A stretch of DNA of 9,857 nt from Chloroflexota bacterium (GTDB lineage: Bacteria > Chloroflexota > Anaerolineae > Anaerolineales > UBA11579): the NCBI GenBank assembly GCA_003250455.1, contig QKGK01000411.1, positions 1 through 9,857 of the forward strand, written 5' to 3'. Numbering within the stretch: the stretch's first letter is position 1; each line of letters opens with the position of its first letter. Made by a program: the position numbers and the translations under genes. Positions 1 to 7,696 of the stretch are shown in pieces. The notes below the pieces were generated by a model that saw nothing but the letters and a program-made list of their open reading frames with translations, was not told the origin of the DNA and made no database searches.

Positions 1-465
1 GGCATCCGGCGGCACACGCGCTTCAAACTGGAGCATACCGCGGGCGACCAGCAGCTCGCGCAGTTGGCGGGCAGAGAAGGGGACATTGTGCCGTCCGTCG
101 CGCGTCAGGTAACGGCCTTGCAGGCTGTAGACATTCGGCAGCCCCTCCGGGATGGTGACGACCAGCATCTGCTTGCCGGTGACATGCTGGACGGAAGGTA
201 CCGGCAGCACCAGCACCGGTTCCACCAGCAGGGCCGCCTGGAACACCTGGTCGATGATCTGCTCGGCATCCCGCACCCCTTGCAGATTCCCCGTGCGGGG
301 GGCTACCCCCAGGATCACCTTGCCGCCGCGGCTGTTGGCCATCGCCGCCAGCGTCTCGGCCAGGTCGGTGAGGTGCACGCTTTCCGGGAACCAGTGCAGG
401 TCTGGCCCCATCCCCTGGGCCAGCATGGCAAGGATATTTTCGTGGGAGGAATGCGCTTCTCTCAT
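1..465 (-). CDS. AlbA_2 (Schlafen-type) DNA/RNA-binding domain protein, partial
   Basis: My own reverse-strand translation from the ATG at 465 is open for 155 codons and leaves the window without a stop, so only the N-terminal part is present. It begins MREAHSSHENILAML. Around residues 25-55 it has the AlbA_2 (PF04326) signature: HWFPES (22-27), then AAMANSRGGKVILGV (about 39-53), where the A-N-S-x-G-G-x-x-x-x-G-V pattern is diagnostic. A beta-rich stretch follows (LVVTIPEGLPNVYSL) and then the usual YLTRDGRHN / SARQLREL end of the domain. Family members are putative transcriptional regulators or nucleic-acid-binding proteins, often with a C-terminal winged helix or ATPase-like part, which here lies beyond the left edge. 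No Shine-Dalgarno precedes the ATG; a promoter ends 6 nt upstream, which suggests a leaderless mRNA. The family call is fairly firm; the cellular role is unknown. Confidence 0.85.
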   Translation of the reverse strand, partial: MREAHSSHENILAMLAQGMGPDLHWFPESVHLTDLAETLAAMANSRGGKVILGVAPRTGNLQGVRDAEQIIDQVFQAALLVEPVLVLPVPSVQHVTGKQMLVVTIPEGLPNVYSLQGRYLTRDGRHNVPFSARQLRELLVARGMLQFEARVPPDA

Positions 466-471
466 GCTCGT

Positions 472-500
472 ATTATGGCATGGAATGGGCGGCCGGGCAA
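472..500 (-). promoter_or_regulatory. Promoter of the AlbA_2 gene, probably leaderless
   Basis: On the minus strand a -35 hexamer TTGCCC (495-500), a 17-nt spacer and an extended -10 TGC-CATAAT (472-480) lie directly before the gene. The -10 ends 6 nt before the A of the ATG at 465, so the predicted transcription start is at or beside the start codon. There is no Shine-Dalgarno. Seen in sequence; use in vivo is inferred. Confidence 0.6.
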
Positions 501-614
501 AGGAAATGAAAGACCTGTAAATTTATTTTTGTTACTCAATCATTTAGTACCTTTGACCTCCTGACATTTCCGCAACCCTACAAAAACGAAAGGTAGTCTG
601 ACAGGTTTCAACAC

Positions 615-620
615 TATAAT
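615..620 (+). promoter_or_regulatory. -10 element for the GrdB-like gene
   Basis: A perfect TATAAT lies 91 nt upstream of the ATG at 711, giving an expected transcript start near 627 and a leader of about 85 nt. I could not find a convincing -35 hexamer at 16-18 nt, so this promoter may need an activator or may start weakly. Confidence 0.4.
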
Positions 621-673
621 AGGTGTAGGATAAAGTGAGTAAAAATTAAACATCCGACAAGGGATTTTCCCGA

Positions 674-730
674 ATGAAATATTTTAATTGCGCAGGGATG
701 AAACATTGCCATGAATATTCATGTGCCTAA
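674..730 (+). other. Possible 18-codon upstream ORF overlapping the GrdB-like start
   Basis: A short reading frame starts with ATG at 674, encodes MKYFNCAGMKHCHEYSCA and stops with TAA at 728-730, overlapping the start of the GrdB-like gene by 20 nt in another frame. AAGGGA lies about 10 nt upstream of its ATG. It could act by translational coupling or as a leader peptide, but it is short enough to be chance. Confidence 0.2.
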
Positions 731-1544
731 TACCGGGTCTCTGAGGAGCACCACCGAGATGGAAATATTGGAAAGACCGCTGGAATGGCTGCGGGCCTTT
801 CAGGATTCCTGGCTGTCGGGTCTGGATAAGCACGACCCGCTGGATTGGTCCCGGTATATCTATCCCCAGAACACGATGGCTCCCCATTCCCAGGGGATAA
901 CATTGGCGAAAAGCCGGGTCCTGCTGGTTACTACTTCCGGGGCGTATTACCCCGGTGCACACAAGCCATTTGAAAGCAAACAGCCCCTGGGCGATTATAC
1001 GATCCGGGTGATTCCCTCAGCTGTCCCGCTGGAGAAGCTTTCTTTTGGCAACCCCCACTTTGACCACCAGTTTGTCCAGGAAGACCCACAAGTACTGCTT
1101 CCCCTTCGCCATCTGCAGGAGATGGTCAGTTCCCACCTGATCGGGAGCCTTGCCCCGGTGTTTGTCAGCTTTAACGGCTATCAGCCGCACGCCATCCGGG
1201 TGGTGAAGGAGCTGATCCCCAGTATCCTGGATGTGGCGCAGGAATACCAGGCCAATGCAGCGCTGATCGTCCCTGCGGGGCATCTGTGCATCCAATCGGC
1301 TGGCCTGGTGGCCCGCGCCCTGGAGGTCAACCAGATCGCCACTACGCTGACCGCCTGGGATGCAGATATGGCCATGCTGACCGCTCCCCCGCGCCTGACG
1401 GCTTCTCAGCTCCCGGCCGGCAGCCCCATGGGGATGCCCGGAGACCGCGCCCAGCAGCTGCGGGTGCTGAGTACCACGCTGAAGCTGCTGGAGATCAACG
1501 CTCCGACCGGCACGATCTACCTGAACGAAAGCGCACCGCTGTAA
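711..1544 (+). CDS. GrdB/PrdB-like (glycine/sarcosine/betaine reductase selenoprotein B family) protein
   Basis: This 277-residue protein resembles the GRDB family (PF07355), the catalytic subunits of glycine, sarcosine, betaine and D-proline reductases and their many uncharacterised relatives. Supporting segments, in order, are RVLLVTTSGAYYPGAHKPF (69-87), GDYTIRVIP (94-102), PHFDHQFVQEDPQVLLPL (115-132, like the H-x-D-H...DP-N-x-x-x-PL motif), IGSLAPVFVSFNGY (144-157), LIVPAGHLCIQSAGLVARALE (185-205) and GMPGDRAQQLRVL (241-253). In relatives a Sec or Cys normally lies three residues before the retained Cys; here Cys193 is kept but that position is Gly190. There is no in-frame TGA, so no selenocysteine. 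Start: ATG711 has only a weak GGGATG-like site and an in-frame stop at 699 prevents extension; ATG759 (Met17) follows GAGGAG with a 10-nt gap and could be the true start. It is a single gene ending at a terminator. The family call is good; the substrate is unknown and the protein may not be a reductase. Confidence 0.72.
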   Translation: MNIHVPNTGSLRSTTEMEILERPLEWLRAFQDSWLSGLDKHDPLDWSRYIYPQNTMAPHSQGITLAKSRVLLVTTSGAYYPGAHKPFESKQPLGDYTIRVIPSAVPLEKLSFGNPHFDHQFVQEDPQVLLPLRHLQEMVSSHLIGSLAPVFVSFNGYQPHAIRVVKELIPSILDVAQEYQANAALIVPAGHLCIQSAGLVARALEVNQIATTLTAWDADMAMLTAPPRLTASQLPAGSPMGMPGDRAQQLRVLSTTLKLLEINAPTGTIYLNESAPL

Positions 1545-1569
1545 TTCAATAAATTGATATCAAAAGAAG

Positions 1570-1600
1570 AACCTCCTGATTTCAGGAGGTTTCTTGTTTT
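1570..1600 (+). terminator. Rho-independent terminator of the GrdB-like gene
   Basis: A 10-bp stem, AACCTCCTGA (1570-1579) paired with TCAGGAGGTT (1582-1591) around a tiny T-T loop, is followed by the T-rich run TCTTGTTTT. It begins 26 nt after the stop codon of the GrdB-like gene. Confidence 0.85.
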
Positions 1601-1653
1601 AGCCCTCCAGGGAAATGAAGGCCGCAGCTCTGAAAGGTCACCAATAAAAATGA

Positions 1654-1685
1654 ATGGATTCCCGCTAAAAGCGTGCGGGAATGAC
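1654..1685 (+). repeat. Palindromic intergenic repeat, unit A, copy 1
   Basis: This 32-bp unit begins ATGGATTCCCGC and ends GCGGGAATGAC; its arms ATTCCCGC (1658-1665) and GCGGGAAT (1675-1682) are exact inverted repeats. A second copy at 7565-7596 matches at 29 of 32 positions by my count. It is of the GGATTCCCGC / GCGGGAATGAC kind of dispersed short palindrome seen in several bacterial phyla. Confidence 0.8.
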
Positions 1686-1695
1686 GCGGATATAT

Positions 1696-1798
1696 GTCAT
1701 TGCGATGCCGCGAAGCGGCAGAAGCAATCTTAGAGACTGCTTCGCTACAATTGCGTAGCAATTGTCGATTGCATAGCAATCGTCACGCTCGCAGTGAC
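1696..1798. repeat. GTCATTGCGA-type palindromic element (about 103 bp)
   Basis: The element starts with GTCATTGCGA (1696-1705) and ends with TCGCAGTGAC (1789-1798), terminal inverted repeats matching at 9 of 10 positions. Inside are a GCCGCGAAGCGGC palindrome (1707-1719), GAAGCAATCT (1721-1730), a GACTGCTTCGC stretch and two adjacent mini-hairpins: ACAATTGC-GTA-GCAATTGT (1747-1765) and CGATTGC-ATA-GCAATCG (1766-1782). A partial relative lies at 4587-4620. It carries no ORF worth calling, so it is a MITE-like or REP-like element, not an insertion sequence. Confidence 0.75.
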
Positions 1799-1844
1799 AC
1801 GAGACTGGTAACATCATACTAATGACGCGTGAGAAGGGGAGTAT

Positions 1845-1871
1845 TGTCTTTCCCGCGCGGGCGGGAACCCA
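1845..1871 (+). repeat. Palindromic intergenic repeat, unit B, copy 1
   Basis: This 27-bp unit begins TGTCTTTCCCGC and ends GCGGGAACCCA; TTCCCGC and GCGGGAA are inverted repeats. A copy at 7616-7642 matches at 25 of 27 positions by my count. In both places it lies downstream of a unit A copy. Confidence 0.8.
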
Positions 1872-1876
1872 AATGA

Positions 1877-1905
1877 CAAGGCCACCGGATATACCGGTGG
1901 CCTTG
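1877..1905 (-). terminator. Hairpin terminator of the DUF3048 lipoprotein gene
   Basis: A near-perfect 12-bp stem (CAAGGCCACCGG, 1877-1888, with CCGGTGGCCTTG, 1894-1905; 5-nt loop) lies about 60 nt beyond the minus-strand stop codon at 1966. The run after the stem is only TCATTTG on the minus strand but TGCTTTTC on the plus strand, so it may stop transcription from both sides. The stretch 1545-1965 otherwise holds the GrdB-like terminator and the repeats above; I see no gene in it. Confidence 0.65.
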
Positions 1906-1965
1906 ACTGCTTTTCAAAGAGGATGACCTAGAAACCGTCCACGTTGCTATCTTTTATTGAAGGAA

Positions 1966-3270
1966 TCAATCCCCGTAGCCCAGGAAAGGCTGGGTGGCTA
2001 CCAAATCATCCCCGACTTGCTGGAACCACATCGAGGTATCGACCACATTGACCCAGGTGCTGCCGTAGGCCAGGTTGACCTGCTCGCCGGTGGAGCAGTC
2101 GGTCAGCAGGAAGGGGCGGTAGCGGTTGGAGGGATCGGGATAGTCGCCAAAGATGGTGCTCCAGCAGACCTTGTTCATGACCCCATCGCGGATCAGCCAG
2201 GCATAGCCGCCGGTATTGGTCAGCGAGAAGTCGATGATCGTCCCGGTCTTGTTGAGCACTTCGTGCGGGGTGGACAGCAGGATGATGTTCTGGCGCACAA
2301 TCGCCTCGCCGGTCAGGCGGTCGGTGCTGAGGGTGAAGTCTTCCGGAGATGTGGGGTCATTTTGGTAGCGCACATATCCGCCCTCAGCGGCGTCATACTC
2401 CCAGCGGGTCTGGTTGAGATAGTTGTACTTCATCAGGAAGCTCTCAACCGTCGTGCCGCCGTCCGCGGCGGGGCCGAACAGCCACACGCTCAGGTCAGTA
2501 TTGCCCGATGCGGTCTGGCAGGATTCGGCAACCTGCTCCAGCCGGTCGATGTTGAGGCCGCCTGCCCCGGTGTTGCTGGGGGTATCGGTGTTTTGCGTGG
2601 AACTGCACTGGTAGGGGGAGATCTCCGCATACACTTCAGGGGAAGCGCCACCAAATATCAGACCGGCGTTGAACAGCTTTGCCAGCTCGGCGTAGAAGAT
2701 ACGACCGGAGCGCACCGCACTGATCTCGTAGGTAGAGAAGTCCGTGTCGCTTTCTGATGCTGTGCTTTGCGGGTAGCCGCAGTAGAACAGGGCCTGCAAG
2801 CGGGTCTGTCCCTCGTTGAGCAAGGTCTCAAAGACCACCGGGGCGCTGTTCAGCCCGGTCGATGGCCGGCTGGCCCAGGCAGGGAACTGCGAGATGGAGA
2901 CGAACAGCGGGCGGTTGTCCAGCAGGCTTTCGTCCACGGGCAGGCCGGTGAGCGGGCAAGCTGCAGTGATGACACCGGCGTTCTGGTTTTCGTCAGCGTT
3001 CTGCGAGGGGGTCTCGGAACTGCCCCCGTCGCTGTTGCTGGTGTCCTGCGAGGATGAGCCACCAGCGGAACTGGGAAGCGCTTCCCCGGCAAGCGCCGGA
3101 TTTTGAGCAGCTTCGGCCGGGCTTTCCACTTTGTTTGGCGTGGTGTTCTCACTGGTCCCCGGGTTTGTTTGCGGGGCATTGGCGCCGGTTCCGACGGGGC
3201 CGCAGCCGGTTACGAGTAATAGGGTTGCGATGAAAGTGAAAATGAGAAGGATTCTGAAATTATTATTCAT
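1966..3270 (-). CDS. DUF3048 (YerB-like) domain lipoprotein
   Basis: This 434-residue protein begins with a lipoprotein signal peptide: hydrophobic core at residues 7-20 and lipobox VTGC, with Cys23 the predicted lipidated residue, so it should be anchored on the outer face of the membrane. Residues about 25-100 form a low-complexity Ser/Asn/Pro/Gln-rich tether. The DUF3048 domain follows from about 105: CPLTGLPV (105-112), RPSTGLNSAPVVFETLLNEG (135-154), TRLQALF (156-162), AVRSGRIFYAELA (185-197) and GGASPEVY (207-214). The C-terminal DUF3048_C part holds LSTPHEVLNKTGTI (332-345), YAWLIRDG (356-363) and NLAYGSTWVNVV (399-410). The Bacillus homologue YerB is an exported protein of unclear function. 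Besides Cys23 there are six further cysteines, enough for disulfides. The start at 3270 is supported by GGGAG 10 nt upstream and by the signal peptide. The gene stands alone, divergent from the GNAT operon. Confidence 0.88.
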   Translation of the reverse strand: MNNNFRILLIFTFIATLLLVTGCGPVGTGANAPQTNPGTSENTTPNKVESPAEAAQNPALAGEALPSSAGGSSSQDTSNSDGGSSETPSQNADENQNAGVITAACPLTGLPVDESLLDNRPLFVSISQFPAWASRPSTGLNSAPVVFETLLNEGQTRLQALFYCGYPQSTASESDTDFSTYEISAVRSGRIFYAELAKLFNAGLIFGGASPEVYAEISPYQCSSTQNTDTPSNTGAGGLNIDRLEQVAESCQTASGNTDLSVWLFGPAADGGTTVESFLMKYNYLNQTRWEYDAAEGGYVRYQNDPTSPEDFTLSTDRLTGEAIVRQNIILLSTPHEVLNKTGTIIDFSLTNTGGYAWLIRDGVMNKVCWSTIFGDYPDPSNRYRPFLLTDCSTGEQVNLAYGSTWVNVVDTSMWFQQVGDDLVATQPFLGYGD

Positions 3271-3328
3271 TATTAGTTTTCTCCCAAAACTTATTTTATC
3301 CCCAAATTAGAGGTTCGAATGGACATCT

Positions 3329-3349
3329 ATAATAGAAGACGATGTTCTA
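3329..3349 (-). promoter_or_regulatory. Operator-like motif TAGAACAT...TTCTA with -10-like TATTAT upstream of the DUF3048 gene
   Basis: On the minus strand TAGAACAT, three bases and then CTTCTA are followed at once by TATTAT, with TAGAA/TTCTA forming an inverted repeat. The same arrangement, with one base fewer, sits in the promoter of the VOC gene (9490-9509), where the TATAAT lies at the same place. The TATTAT would start a transcript near 3321, about 50 nt before ATG3270. No good -35 hexamer is visible here. Confidence 0.4.
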
Positions 3350-3387
3350 TCGCCGTAGTTTACCTAATATGTCGGGTAAAGAACATC
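3341..3387. repeat. Nested inverted repeats between divergent genes
   Basis: GATGTTCT (3341-3348) and AGAACATC (3380-3387) are exact inverted repeats. Nested within them TTTACC (3359-3364) pairs with GGTAAA (3375-3380). Together they could form a hairpin with an 11-nt bulge on the left side, or serve as a split operator between the DUF3048 gene and the GNAT-VOC operon. No T-run follows, so a terminator is unlikely. Confidence 0.5.
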
Positions 3388-3413
3388 CCCCAAAGGTATT
3401 GATTAACCCTTAT

Positions 3414-3444
3414 TTGGTCAAAAAACGGGAAAAAGCGATACAAT
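3414..3444 (+). promoter_or_regulatory. Promoter of the GNAT-VOC operon, probably leaderless
   Basis: A -10 hexamer TACAAT (3439-3444) ends 6 nt before the ATG at 3451, so transcription should start at the start codon. The best -35 candidate is a weak TTGGTC (3414-3419) with a 19-nt spacer. No Shine-Dalgarno is present between the -10 and the ATG. Confidence 0.45.
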
Positions 3445-3450
3445 CTGGGC

Positions 3451-4224
3451 ATGGAAACAGCGCAGATCCGCATGGTGGAGACATTGGCAGCTAACGCCTG
3501 GCCCCCTGAGATCACGCAGACCCTGGGGGGCTGGCGGATGCGCTATACCGGCGGCAGCAGCCGGCGGGTGAACTCGGTGTGGGCCAATCTGCCACCGGAT
3601 GACCTGCCCCTGGAGACCTGCCTGGACCTGGTGGAGGATTTTTACCGCCGCCGGGGTGCGTCGTCCTGCTACCAGCTTTGCCCGGCGACCCTGCCGGAGG
3701 GGTTGCGGGAGGCGCTGCTTTTGCGTGGGTATGTGGAGTGGGCGCATACCTCGGTGAAAGTACAATCCATCTCCGCTTTGCTGGCGGCCACGCCTCCGCT
3801 TACGATGGATGTAGAGACTGCCGAAACCCTCACTGTGGAATGGTTCGAGACCTATACCGGCGCTTCCGGTTACAGCCCGGAAAGCCTGCCTGTCCGGCGG
3901 GGCATCCTGCAGCGCATCGGACCTGCCGCGCAGTATGTACTCGTCCGGCAGGACGGGGTGACCGCCGTTACCGGCCTGGGGGTAGCCGAGCGCGGCTGGA
4001 TGGGCGTGTTCTGCGTGGTGACCGTCCCGGAGCGGAGGCGGCAGGGGCTGGCCAGCGCGGTGATGCGCGCTTTGGCCCAATGGGGACAAGCCCAGGGGGT
4101 GCAGCAAGTCTACCTGCAGGTGATGGAAGATAATCCCCCCGCGCTGCGTCTATATGACAGGCTGGGCTTCCAGTTTCTGTACCAGTATTTTTATTCGACC
4201 AAACCAGATAAGGACGCTGGATGA
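3451..4224 (+). CDS. GNAT family N-acetyltransferase
   Basis: This 257-residue protein transfers an acyl group from acyl-CoA, presumably in the cytoplasm; the acceptor is unknown. The C-terminal half (about 120-252) is a GNAT domain: beta4 GVFCVVTV (185-192), the CoA pyrophosphate loop RRQGLA (196-201, fitting Q/R-x-x-G-x-G/A), the following helix AVMRALAQWG, VYLQVMEDNPPALRLYDRLGF (220-240) with Asn228 and Tyr235 at the usual motif B and catalytic-acid positions. The N-terminal part (about 12-105) has WRMRYTGGSSRRVNSVWA, the start common to two-domain GNAT enzymes whose first domain is degenerate and lacks a CoA loop. The start ATG3451 has no Shine-Dalgarno but directly follows a -10 element. 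Its stop overlaps the next start (ATGA, 4221-4224), so the two proteins are probably made together. Confidence 0.88.
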   Translation: METAQIRMVETLAANAWPPEITQTLGGWRMRYTGGSSRRVNSVWANLPPDDLPLETCLDLVEDFYRRRGASSCYQLCPATLPEGLREALLLRGYVEWAHTSVKVQSISALLAATPPLTMDVETAETLTVEWFETYTGASGYSPESLPVRRGILQRIGPAAQYVLVRQDGVTAVTGLGVAERGWMGVFCVVTVPERRRQGLASAVMRALAQWGQAQGVQQVYLQVMEDNPPALRLYDRLGFQFLYQYFYSTKPDKDAG

Positions 4225-4577
4225 AAAAGCTGACCGAGATCGCCCGATTTACCCCGCACCTGGATGCAATGGTCGAGTTTTACCAGGCCCTATTGGGCAC
4301 CGCGCCAGCCGTGCGCGCAGAAGGGATTGCCATCTTTATGCTTGGTGAGACCAAGTTGTTCCTGCACCGCAGCTATACGCCCAAAGAGGGCGAGCTGCCC
4401 CCGGAGAACCATCTGGCTTTCACCGTGGCAGATGTAGACGCCGCCTGCGAAGAACTGGCATCTGCCGGGGTGAAGGTAGAAGTGCCCCCCAAAGACTATT
4501 ACTGGGGCTATTCGGCTTATCTGCGCGACCCGGACGGCAAGCTGATCGAGCTGATCGCCGGGGAAGCGGATTCATAA
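4221..4577 (+). CDS. VOC (glyoxalase/bleomycin resistance/dioxygenase superfamily) protein
   Basis: This 118-residue single-domain VOC protein has the paired beta-alpha-beta-beta-beta units of the fold. Module 1 is LTEIARFTPHLDAMVEFYQALLG (4-26); module 2 runs from HLAFTVADVDAACEELASAGVKV (64-86) to YLRDPDGKLIELI (100-112). Candidate metal ligands are Glu6 (replacing the more common His), His64 and Glu110. VOC members include glyoxalase I, epimerases, dioxygenases and drug-binding proteins; nothing here picks one. The ATG overlaps the stop of the GNAT gene by 4 nt and has AAGGA 6 nt upstream, so it is translationally coupled to it. The pairing with an acetyltransferase hints at resistance or small-molecule modification, but this is inference. 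No clear terminator follows. Confidence 0.85.
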   Translation: MKKLTEIARFTPHLDAMVEFYQALLGTAPAVRAEGIAIFMLGETKLFLHRSYTPKEGELPPENHLAFTVADVDAACEELASAGVKVEVPPKDYYWGYSAYLRDPDGKLIELIAGEADS

Positions 4578-4586
4578 CCGTTCACT

Positions 4587-4620
4587 GAGATTGCTTCACT
4601 CGCTGCGCTTGTTCGCAATG
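4587..4620. repeat. Partial GTCATTGCGA-family repeat upstream of aconitase
   Basis: AGATTGCTTC (4588-4597) is the exact reverse complement of GAAGCAATCT inside the 1696-1798 element, and TCGCAATG (4613-4620) matches its end in inverted form. It looks like one arm of the same family and lies just upstream of the aconitase -10 element. Confidence 0.6.
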
Positions 4621-4636
4621 GGATAGGGAAGCAAGC

Positions 4637-4645
4637 TGTTATAAT
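4637..4645 (+). promoter_or_regulatory. Extended -10 promoter of the aconitase gene
   Basis: TGT-TATAAT (TATAAT at 4640-4645, with TG one base upstream) forms a perfect extended -10. No good -35 is seen at 17 nt, which is tolerable for an extended -10; that region falls in the repeat arm. The expected start near 4652 gives a leader of about 125 nt. Confidence 0.55.
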
Positions 4646-4727
4646 ATTTGTCCATTTCGTTTTGGCTTAACAAGGCCTTTCGATCTTATCGTCACGCCTG
4701 CCGGAGCCAGACTCTGAAATCAAAATT

Positions 4728-4753
4728 GGGGAGCGGCCCCCGTATTTGGCCGC
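4728..4753 (+). promoter_or_regulatory. Two overlapping hairpins in the aconitase leader
   Basis: GGGG (4728-4731) can pair with CCCC (4738-4741), while GCGGCC (4733-4738) can pair with GGCCGC (4748-4753). The two stems share bases and cannot form together. The second ends 9 nt before the Shine-Dalgarno GGAGG (4763-4767). I recognise no known riboswitch. Confidence 0.3.
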
Positions 4754-4775
4754 AAGCAATTTGGAGGTACCACAA

Positions 4776-7478
<2,703 letters not shown>

Positions 7479-7498
7479 ATTGCTTAGCTATTAATGAG

Positions 7499-7535
7499 AA
7501 AAGCCGGGACGGTTTACCGCCCCGGCTTTTATTTT
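7499..7535 (+). terminator. Rho-independent terminator of aconitase
   Basis: AAAAGCCGGG (7499-7508) pairs with CCCGGCTTTT (7521-7530); CGG/CCG pairs continue inside after one A-C mismatch, and the loop is TTTA. The run TTTTATTTT follows. It begins about 20 nt after the stop codon. Confidence 0.92.
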
Positions 7536-7564
7536 CCTGTACAGGGGGGGAGAATCGTAAAGAG

Positions 7565-7596
7565 ATGGATTCCCGCCTAAAGCGTGTGGGAATGAC
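7565..7596 (+). repeat. Palindromic intergenic repeat, unit A, copy 2
   Basis: This 32-bp copy of the 1654-1685 unit begins ATGGATTCCCGC and ends GTGGGAATGAC. One arm base differs (GTGGGAAT against GCGGGAAT), which weakens the palindrome. Confidence 0.8.
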
Positions 7597-7615
7597 ACGC
7601 GAAAAGAAATGTGCC

Positions 7616-7642
7616 TGTCGTTCCCGCGCAGGCGGGAACCCA
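7616..7642 (+). repeat. Palindromic intergenic repeat, unit B, copy 2
   Basis: This is a 27-bp copy of the 1845-1871 unit. GTTCCCGC (7620-7627) pairs with GCGGGAAC (7632-7639), an 8-bp stem with a 4-nt loop. It lies 20 nt after unit A copy 2. It sits beyond the 3' end of the minus-strand transporter gene and may help end that transcript, though no T-run is present. Confidence 0.8.
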
Positions 7643-7696
7643 GAAGAGAATGAAAGAAGGACAGGGAAAGTCGCCTTGAAAGGTTATTCCTGCAAA

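Noticed and set aside
64..564. 166-codon plus-strand open frame
   Set aside because: It overlaps the AlbA_2 coding frame on the other strand, which has the clear family signature and a promoter.
1582..1779. 65-codon minus-strand frame in the repeat region
   Set aside because: It is built from terminator and palindromic repeat sequence and has no plausible Shine-Dalgarno or family resemblance.
1654..1871. CRISPR array suggested by repeated GC-rich palindromes
   Set aside because: The units are few, unequal, unevenly spaced and of different types; no regular repeat-spacer pattern or cas gene is present.
1957..2757. 266-codon plus-strand open frame opposite the DUF3048 gene
   Set aside because: Antisense shadow; the minus-strand frame has a signal peptide, lipobox and domain motifs.
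3341..3387. LexA/SOS box based on AGAACA/TGTTCT
   Set aside because: The half-sites are 31 nt apart, not about 4 nt, and the neighbouring genes are not DNA-repair genes.
4746..4775. Ten-residue N-terminal extension of aconitase from TTG4746
   Set aside because: The GGAGG Shine-Dalgarno (4763-4767) lies inside it and is well placed for ATG4776; the protein from 4776 has the normal AcnA length.
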